This document shows, in pieces, positions 6,941 to 10,656 of a stretch of DNA of 10,656 nucleotides (the first letter of the stretch is position 1; each line of letters begins with the position of its first letter). The stretch covers positions 1 through 10,656 of the forward strand of contig JALNXC010000018.1 in assembly GCA_023230535.1 (NCBI GenBank), written 5' to 3'. The position numbers and the translations under genes were made by a program. The notes under the pieces are model-generated. The model was not told the DNA's origin. It searched no databases and was given only the letters and a program-made list of their open reading frames with translations. The stretch comes from Alkaliphilus sp. (GTDB lineage Bacteria > Bacillota > Clostridia > Peptostreptococcales > Natronincolaceae).

Positions 6941-8286
6941 TAGTCCTCACGCTCCTTGAAAATTCTTTCTACGGCGAGATTAAATGCGTTCTCTAAGAGG
7001 GAATCAAATTTTTCAGCGGTTACCGGGAAAGTGTCATCCCTTAAATCATCCTCCCCCCTGGGTTTGTACCATATATTGCCCATGGTGGAAATTGCATTTT
7101 CTTTAAGATCCGCATTTTCCCGAATTTTTTGTTTTATCGTATATAAAGTTTTTAGGATTTCATCCTTTGCCAGTAGAAGTTCCAAATCAGGTATGGGGGA
7201 CCCCGTATGCAGTTTTATGCTTTCGGTCCACAGATATGGATTCATAGAAGACAGATGTTGGTTGAGCATTTTTTCAAGTTCCTCCGCAACATCAGATTCC
7301 CTGCCGGAGATCAGATCGTCATGGATAGAGCCTTTTCCGCAGATCTCCCATCTGATCACATAACCTTCGGGTTTAAAATTATTATCAATGATAGGACAGC
7401 TCGAAGGAACCTCAAGAGCGGTATCGATAATCCTCCGACCCTCTTCTATCAACAAATCCGCCAGGTCGCTTATATTGTTCAAGGATGTGTACGAATCTAT
7501 CGATAGCCTGTGAACCAACCATATTACAGGGGAAGTTGGTATGAATTCAAGTTCAATCAGATCGGGGGATTCGGCTTGAACCAAAAAACATCCCTTTAGT
7601 CCTGTTTCTCCTACATCTCTTCCCTGGGGGATTCCCGGATAGGCAATAACAGGATTGTTGTCATTTATTATTTCCGGCGAGTGAATATGGCCCAAGGCCC
7701 AGTAATGGATTCCGGACTGATTTTTTAATTCTTCAAGTGAACAGGGTACATAGGCGTTAGATCCCGGATCCAACCCCGTATGCAACATGGCAATATTGAT
7801 AAAATTATCTTCCGGGGGTCTATAATTTAAATGTATTTTTCTGGATTCCGAGGGAGCACCGTAGGATTGTCCCAAAATCCTGGCCCGTATTTTTCCGGAT
7901 TTAGCGGTAATTTCACACATTTCCACTGTCTCGGCTCCCAAAATTTTGACATTATCGGGAAAATCAAAAAAGTCTATACTTTTTCCGATAGGGTCATGAT
8001 TACCGTAGATAATGAAAACGGGGATATTTTTATCGTTCAAGAGTTTCATCTGATCTGTAAGAAAACGGTTTCCTTTCACGGAGCGGGCTTCGTTATCATA
8101 AATGTCTCCGCACATCAAAATAAAATCCACATTATGATTAAGGGCAGCATCTACAATATTTTTAATGGCGGTATAAGAACTTTCTATCAGGGATTTTTTC
8201 AATCTTTCCGAGATTTCCCCCACCGCTTTAAGGGGGCTGCCCAAATGCAGGTCCCCGGTATGGATAAAACGGACACCATCTAACAT
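6937..8286 (-). CDS. yhaO: YhaO-like SbcD/Mre11-family metallophosphoesterase (DNA repair exonuclease)
   Basis: This 449-residue calcineurin-like phosphoesterase is the nuclease partner expected for the adjoining SbcC-like ATPase. All metal-binding motifs are present: D12-L-H14 in HTGDLHLGS, GD at 60-61 (GDIYD), GNHD at 95-98, H169 in MLHTG and GHIH at 199-202. They are followed by 'YPGIPQGRDVGE', the usual SbcD/Mre11-type capping stretch. The remaining C-terminal 200 residues are the variable capping and partner-binding region. The start is ATG at 8286, with GGAGG (8298-8294 on the minus strand) 7 bases upstream. The protein is somewhat longer than Bacillus YhaO, about 410 residues as I recall. 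The stop overlaps the TTG start of the ATPase gene, so the two form one unit. Established knowledge of Mre11/SbcD supports Mn-dependent exo/endonuclease activity on DNA ends; the specific substrate here is inference. Confidence 0.93.
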   Translation of the reverse strand: MLDGVRFIHTGDLHLGSPLKAVGEISERLKKSLIESSYTAIKNIVDAALNHNVDFILMCGDIYDNEARSVKGNRFLTDQMKLLNDKNIPVFIIYGNHDPIGKSIDFFDFPDNVKILGAETVEMCEITAKSGKIRARILGQSYGAPSESRKIHLNYRPPEDNFINIAMLHTGLDPGSNAYVPCSLEELKNQSGIHYWALGHIHSPEIINDNNPVIAYPGIPQGRDVGETGLKGCFLVQAESPDLIELEFIPTSPVIWLVHRLSIDSYTSLNNISDLADLLIEEGRRIIDTALEVPSSCPIIDNNFKPEGYVIRWEICGKGSIHDDLISGRESDVAEELEKMLNQHLSSMNPYLWTESIKLHTGSPIPDLELLLAKDEILKTLYTIKQKIRENADLKENAISTMGNIWYKPRGEDDLRDDTFPVTAEKFDSLLENAFNLAVERIFKEREDY

Positions 8287-8341
8287 TTAAATCCCTCCTC
8301 GGTATGGCACATTGTGTTCCATATAATCATATTTAAGCCTA

Positions 8342-8350
8342 ATTATATCA
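8342..8350 (-). promoter_or_regulatory. Extended -10 promoter of the yhaO-yhaN unit
   Basis: Read on the minus strand, this is TGATATAAT, a perfect extended -10 and the same nine bases as upstream of ybaB. It lies about 55 bp before the yhaO ATG, giving a leader of about 50 nt. The -35 region is weak (TAGATT at 8370-8365, 17-bp spacing). Confidence 0.5.
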
Positions 8351-8371
8351 GAATAATATTTTTTAATCTAA

Positions 8372-8390
8372 TGTTAAACGTATAATAACA
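8372..8390. promoter_or_regulatory. Inverted repeat upstream of the yhaO promoter
   Basis: TGTTA (8372-8376) and TAACA (8386-8390) are 5-bp arms around a 9-bp centre, just upstream of the putative -35 region of yhaO. The arms resemble the inner part of the oxidoreductase inverted repeat (TTTAACA/TGTTAAA). The site could be an operator, but short arms in AT-rich DNA make chance likely. Confidence 0.2.
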
Positions 8391-8414
8391 GTATATTTCA
8401 TAATAAGAAATGAT

Positions 8415-8451
8415 AAAAAAACAGAAGAGGTACTTTTTCATATAATCTGTT
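8415..8451 (-). terminator. Weak candidate terminator after the XRE gene
   Basis: On the minus strand, AACAGA (8451-8446) pairs with TCTGTT (8425-8420), followed by a run of T (8421-8415). The stem is only 6 bp and the 20-nt loop can pair further only poorly. It overlaps the XRE stop codon. It may reduce but not fully stop read-through into yhaO. Confidence 0.3.
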
Positions 8452-8815
8452 ACTTTTTTGTGTTCCGGTCTTCGTTTTTTCTATGAGAGAGGATCAGCCT
8501 TATTATTTTCTCTACAAGCGATAACTCATTTTTTGAACATTTGTTGAGCAGGGTATTGATTTTGTTTTTTTCTATATCATTTTCAGGAGTTTTTCCATAT
8601 ATAAGATGATCGGTAGAAATATACAGACAATCGGAAATTTTAACCAGTGTATCAAGGCTCATTCGCCTCTCTCCCCGTTCAAGTTGCCCAATGTAAAGAG
8701 GGGAAAGCTCCAGTATTTCCGCAAATTCTTCTCTTGTCAGTCGTAATTTTTCCCTTTTATCCCTGATTCTTTCACCGATTGCCCGATTATTTACATTATT
8801 TGTGTTTTCCTTCAA
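8450..8815 (-). CDS. XRE-family helix-turn-helix transcriptional regulator
   Basis: This 121-residue protein has one Cro/C1-type HTH domain at about residues 13-75. The helix-turn-helix runs from 'LTREEFAEILELSPLYIGQLERGERR' (26-51), and the domain ends with the common 'ISTDHLIYG' stretch. A short charged tail (about 76-121) carries an amphipathic helix that may mediate dimerisation; no ligand or peptidase domain is fused. The start is TTG at 8815: GAGGTGAT (8826-8819, minus strand) is a strong ribosome site 7 bases upstream, and no ATG fits. It is divergent from the sensor cyclase gene, with about 600 bp between, and upstream of yhaO-yhaN on the same strand. An inverted repeat at its own promoter suggests self-repression. 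Its other targets are unknown; the 62-bp repeats beside it are obvious candidates. Confidence 0.9.
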   Translation of the reverse strand: MKENTNNVNNRAIGERIRDKREKLRLTREEFAEILELSPLYIGQLERGERRMSLDTLVKISDCLYISTDHLIYGKTPENDIEKNKINTLLNKCSKNELSLVEKIIRLILSHRKNEDRNTKK

Positions 8816-8818
8816 GTT

Positions 8819-8826
8819 ATCACCTC
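8819..8826 (-). promoter_or_regulatory. Ribosome binding site that fixes the XRE TTG start
   Basis: GAGGTGAT on the minus strand closely matches the anti-Shine-Dalgarno complement. It lies 7 bases before the TTG at 8815, counted from GAGG, which supports this non-ATG start. Confidence 0.75.
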
Positions 8827-8829
8827 AGT

Positions 8830-8846
8830 AGTATTTTAATAATACT
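8830..8846. promoter_or_regulatory. Candidate autoregulatory operator of the XRE gene
   Basis: AGTATT and AATACT form perfect 6-bp arms around TTAAT, 17 bp in all. The repeat starts 4 bp upstream of the XRE ribosome site and covers the likely transcription start. This size and position suit a dimeric Cro/C1-type repressor acting on its own promoter. Binding by this protein is inference. Confidence 0.45.
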
Positions 8847-8874
8847 TTATATTCAAAAAGCAAACATATAAACA
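8846..8874 (-). promoter_or_regulatory. Tentative promoter of the XRE gene
   Basis: On the minus strand, TGTTTA (8874-8869), a 17-bp spacer and TATAAA (8851-8846) would start transcription near 8839, within the inverted repeat at 8830-8846. The -35 is poor. An alternative uses TTGCTT (8863-8858) with TAAAAT (8838-8833) at 19-bp spacing. Confidence 0.3.
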
Positions 8875-8932
8875 TGCCGGCTGCATATTAAGTAGTTTGC
8901 TTATAGCACATACTTGGTATACAATACTATTA
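8871..8932. repeat. 62-bp direct repeat, copy 1
   Basis: This is the first of two head-to-tail copies with a period of exactly 62 bp. It differs from copy 2 at ten positions (repeat positions 4, 8, 10, 14, 22, 23, 39, 43, 57, 59), all transitions, plus one transversion at the last base. It contains CATACTTGGTAT (8909-8920), the exact 12-mer also found at 3345-3356, and the palindromic core ATAC-TTG-GTAT. Confidence 0.92.
8897..8925 (+). promoter_or_regulatory. Promoter-like element in repeat copy 1
   Basis: TTGCTT (8897-8902), a 17-bp spacer and TACAAT (8920-8925). Both hexamers are identical in copy 2 although flanks and spacer have diverged. The spacing suits a sigma-A promoter, but the -35 matches the consensus at only three positions. 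Direction + would lead towards the sensor cyclase gene, about 490 bp away. Confidence 0.4.
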
Positions 8933-8994
8933 AACGTGCTGACTGTATATTAAACAGTTTGCTTATAGCATATATTTGGTATACAATATTGTTT
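8933..8994. repeat. 62-bp direct repeat, copy 2
   Basis: Directly follows copy 1 with no spacer; 51 of 62 bases are identical. The longest unchanged stretches are AGTTTGCTTATAGCA (repeat positions 24-38) and TTGGTATACAATA (44-56), which hold the promoter-like hexamers. The 12-mer core here is CATATTTGGTAT (8971-8982). Confidence 0.92.
8959..8987 (+). promoter_or_regulatory. Promoter-like element in repeat copy 2
   Basis: TTGCTT (8959-8964), a 17-bp spacer and TACAAT (8982-8987), in the same arrangement as copy 1. If both are active they form tandem promoters 62 bp apart. They could instead be two binding sites for a regulator. Confidence 0.4.
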
Positions 8995-9022
8995 ACTGAT
9001 GGTTATTAGTAATAAAAGGAAT

Positions 9023-9052
9023 TTGTTTAATGAAGTTATTTTAATGTAGAAT
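9023..9052 (+). promoter_or_regulatory. Tentative promoter for the sensor cyclase
   Basis: TTGTTT (9023-9028), an 18-bp spacer and TAGAAT (9047-9052) form a fair sigma-A-type pair. It would give a leader of about 360 nt before the cyclase ATG. Many AT-rich matches are expected in this region, so this is only a candidate. Confidence 0.3.
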
Positions 9053-9329
9053 AATTTAAAAAAGCATATTAAATAGTCATGGGCCATATGTCTATAAATA
9101 AGAAAATTTTATAAAAGTTTTCGAAAATACAAAACCTGGATTTTTTATAAATTGATATTATCGAAAAATAACTATTTGTTAATAATATGATATTTATACA
9201 ATATGTAATTTGCTCAAATACATACTATTTTAAATAATACATTAATATGTTAATATATGAACTGTCGGGAAATTATAACCTTATCCAATGTTTGGGAAAG
9301 GATCTTATCACTTTATACAACATGTGCTC

Positions 9330-9342
9330 GGAAATAGGGGAA
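9330..9342 (+). repeat. 13-bp direct repeat GGAAATAGGGGAA, copy 1
   Basis: An exact 13-mer repeated 60 bp downstream at 9390. It is followed by TCAGG, which also follows copy 2 after a 6-base insertion. Copy 1 has no usable start codon with an open frame nearby, so it is not a ribosome site for a visible gene. Confidence 0.75.
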
Positions 9343-9389
9343 TCAGGTGCGGTTATTTCATAAGTTTTATAGATAAAAGGAAAATAAAA

Positions 9390-9402
9390 GGAAATAGGGG
9401 AA
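9390..9402 (+). repeat. 13-bp direct repeat GGAAATAGGGGAA, copy 2, at the cyclase ribosome site
   Basis: The second copy runs into AAAGGGAG (9401-9408), the Shine-Dalgarno-like site 9 bases before the cyclase ATG at 9418. The purine-rich duplication may simply reflect a local duplication of leader sequence. Confidence 0.75.
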
Positions 9403-9417
9403 AGGGAGTCAGGATAG

Positions 9418-10656
9418 ATGTTTAGAAAGATATTAGTGACAATTATTATTATGCTTATTATTGTTGGGGGATTTGTATCCGCAGAAACCCGGTTAGATTT
9501 AACACAGGAAGAAAAAGATTATATAGCCAAAGCAAGTGTTATAGGGGTAGTATCCGTTGACGGCTGGGCTCCTATTCAATATACTGACATGAGGGGGGAA
9601 ATTAGAGGTGTTTCTAAACGGGTACTTGAAGAAATATCAAGTATGACGGGACTTACTTTTCAGTATAAAATATATGGTACCATTAAGGAAGCTTGTGATG
9701 ATACTGATTCTGATATATTTTTTGGCATCCCGTATCATTATGCATCTGCCGGTATGATCTTGTCGCGGCCATTTTTAAAAACCGGAGTGATACTATATAT
9801 AAACTCTTCGATAGATTATAAACAATTGGATGACAAAATATATGCTGCCGTAAGAGGCAGGGTGTTTCCCGAGGGAGTAAAGGAGGAAAATATAGTTTAT
9901 TTTGATACGAGAGAAAAATCTTTGGACGCCGTAGAAAGAGGGGAAGCTGACTATGGATATGGAAATATATATTCTGTAATATTTTATACATCAAAAAACA
10001 ATTATAAAAATATTGTTACAATACCCATAGAGAAAGAATTAAGAGAGTATCGTATGGGTTTTCTCAAAACTGATAAGGTGCTATTGTCTATCATTAACAA
10101 AGCAATCGATGCGATTGACGAAAGTAAAATTCAGGCTATAATTTTAGATGAGACAACACATATTGACAGAAAGATAACCTTTTCGATGATAATGGGAGCA
10201 TACGGTAAAGAAATATTTGGTGCCGTATTTTTAGTAATAAGCATATTATTGTTCAGTGTTATTTCAAACGTTCGTTCAAATAAAAAGCTCAAAACGCAAA
10301 ATAAAATAAATGAAATACTGTCTCAAATTTCCAATGAATATTTATATGAATATTTTGTTAAATCCGATCATTTAGAGCTATCTAAAAAATATACTCAATT
10401 ATTCGGAACTCCGGAGCAACTGAAGGAAGCAAGCAATATATTAAAAAACAAATTGATAGATAACGGTTTGGACGGAAACATACCGGAAATAAGGCTTCCT
10501 ATCATTTACGGTGAGATATGCACATTTAAATCAATCGGTTTAAATATGTATGATAAAAAAGGAAATTTGGATTTTATTGTTGGGAAAATGATTGATATCA
10601 GTGAAGAAATAAGGGAAAAAAAGAAACTTATTGCAAAATCAGAGCTGGATGGATTA
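9418..10656 (+). CDS. Membrane sensor with SBP_bac_3 and PAS-like domains, probable diguanylate cyclase (3' end outside window)
   Basis: 413 residues are visible, with no stop before the window ends. ATG at 9418 has AAAGGGAG upstream. Residues 1-22 form a signal peptide or membrane anchor (MFRK, then a long Ile/Leu stretch, then FVSA). Residues about 23-258 resemble a periplasmic amino-acid-type binding domain (SBP_bac_3): 'LTQEEKDYIAKASVIGVVS..GWAPIQY', 'GVSKRVLEEISSMTGLTF', and 'SLDAVERGEADYGYGN'. A membrane helix follows at about 265-283, then a basic linker and a PAS-like domain (about 303-400) beginning 'ISNEYLYEYF'. The last residues, KKLIAKSELDGL, match the linker that normally runs into DGLTGLYNR of a GGDEF domain, so the missing C-terminus is probably a diguanylate cyclase making c-di-GMP in response to an extracellular solute. 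The cyclase active site itself cannot be seen. It is divergent from the XRE gene. Confidence 0.88.
   Translation, partial: MFRKILVTIIIMLIIVGGFVSAETRLDLTQEEKDYIAKASVIGVVSVDGWAPIQYTDMRGEIRGVSKRVLEEISSMTGLTFQYKIYGTIKEACDDTDSDIFFGIPYHYASAGMILSRPFLKTGVILYINSSIDYKQLDDKIYAAVRGRVFPEGVKEENIVYFDTREKSLDAVERGEADYGYGNIYSVIFYTSKNNYKNIVTIPIEKELREYRMGFLKTDKVLLSIINKAIDAIDESKIQAIILDETTHIDRKITFSMIMGAYGKEIFGAVFLVISILLFSVISNVRSNKKLKTQNKINEILSQISNEYLYEYFVKSDHLELSKKYTQLFGTPEQLKEASNILKNKLIDNGLDGNIPEIRLPIIYGEICTFKSIGLNMYDKKGNLDFIVGKMIDISEEIREKKKLIAKSELDGL

Larger units (their letters stand above)
8816..9417. other. Long divergent intergenic region without a convincing gene
   Basis: This is about 600 bp of very AT-rich DNA between the XRE gene (minus) and the sensor cyclase (plus). 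It holds the XRE control region, two 62-bp direct repeats (8871-8994), a partial third copy (GCATATTAAATAGT, 9064-9077, 13 of 14 bases like repeat 1), several promoter-like pairs and a duplicated purine-rich 13-mer near the cyclase start. A 38-codon frame (9247-9363) looks somewhat protein-like but has no ribosome site. I see no tRNA, no CRISPR array, no c-di-GMP riboswitch I can recognise and no insertion-sequence ends. Confidence 0.7.

Noticed and set aside
6956..8283. Several + strand frames of 99-150 codons opposite the phosphoesterase gene
   Set aside because: The minus-strand gene has all metal-binding motifs in order, so these are antisense shadows.
8871..8994. The repeats as a CRISPR array or transposon end
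   Set aside because: The two 62-bp copies abut without a spacer, there are no cas or transposase genes, and there are no terminal inverted repeats or target duplications.
9247..9363. A 38-codon frame, MLIYELSGNYNLIQCLGKDL and onward, in the intergenic region
   Set aside because: It has no Shine-Dalgarno site, an AT-rich upstream stretch with a stop just before the ATG, no recognised family, and a length expected by chance.
9683..9994. A 103-codon frame on the minus strand
   Set aside because: It lies wholly inside the sensor cyclase coding sequence, which has signal peptide, membrane helix and domain structure; the minus frame has none.

Overview
The window looks like chromosomal DNA of a low-GC, Gram-positive, probably anaerobic Clostridia-type bacterium. 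The evidence is the AT-rich sequence, the strong Shine-Dalgarno sites, the frequent TTG starts, the dnaX-ybaB-recR order, the Bacillus-type yhaO-yhaN pair and the kind of sensor cyclase at the right end. I cannot name a genus.

Left third (1-3289, all on +): the C-terminal end of a beta-propeller-like protein, then a DNA-maintenance cluster. This cluster holds dnaX (polymerase III tau/gamma clamp-loader subunit), a ybaB/ebfC nucleoid protein and recR (recombination mediator), and it ends at a good intrinsic terminator right after recR. ybaB seems to have its own extended -10 promoter. Next comes a single gene with its own promoter (3323-3995), a DsbA/FrnE-family thiol oxidoreductase with a CPFC active site.

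Middle (4043-8286, on -, convergent with the oxidoreductase): a two-gene unit of an SbcD/Mre11-like phosphoesterase (yhaO-like) and an SbcC/Rad50-like ATPase (yhaN-like). The stop of the first overlaps the TTG start of the second. The ATPase carries a two-helix membrane hairpin inside its coiled coil, as in YhaN and unlike ordinary SbcC, so the complex is probably tethered to the membrane. Upstream on the same strand is a small XRE/HTH repressor gene (8450-8815).

Right end: about 600 bp without a convincing gene separates the XRE gene from a divergent + gene. That gene encodes a signal peptide, a periplasmic-type SBP_bac_3 domain, a membrane helix and a PAS-like domain. The window stops at residues SELDGL, exactly where a GGDEF domain would be expected to begin, so this is most likely an extracellular-ligand-sensing diguanylate cyclase.

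The most unusual part is that intergenic region. It holds two adjacent 62-bp direct repeats whose internal differences are all transitions. Each repeat has an unchanged promoter-like TTGCTT-N17-TACAAT. A related element, including an exact 12-bp core (CATACTTGGTAT), lies 5.5 kb away in front of the oxidoreductase gene. This suggests a shared regulatory element. Most of the rest is ordinary housekeeping content, and I see no clear new multi-gene system.
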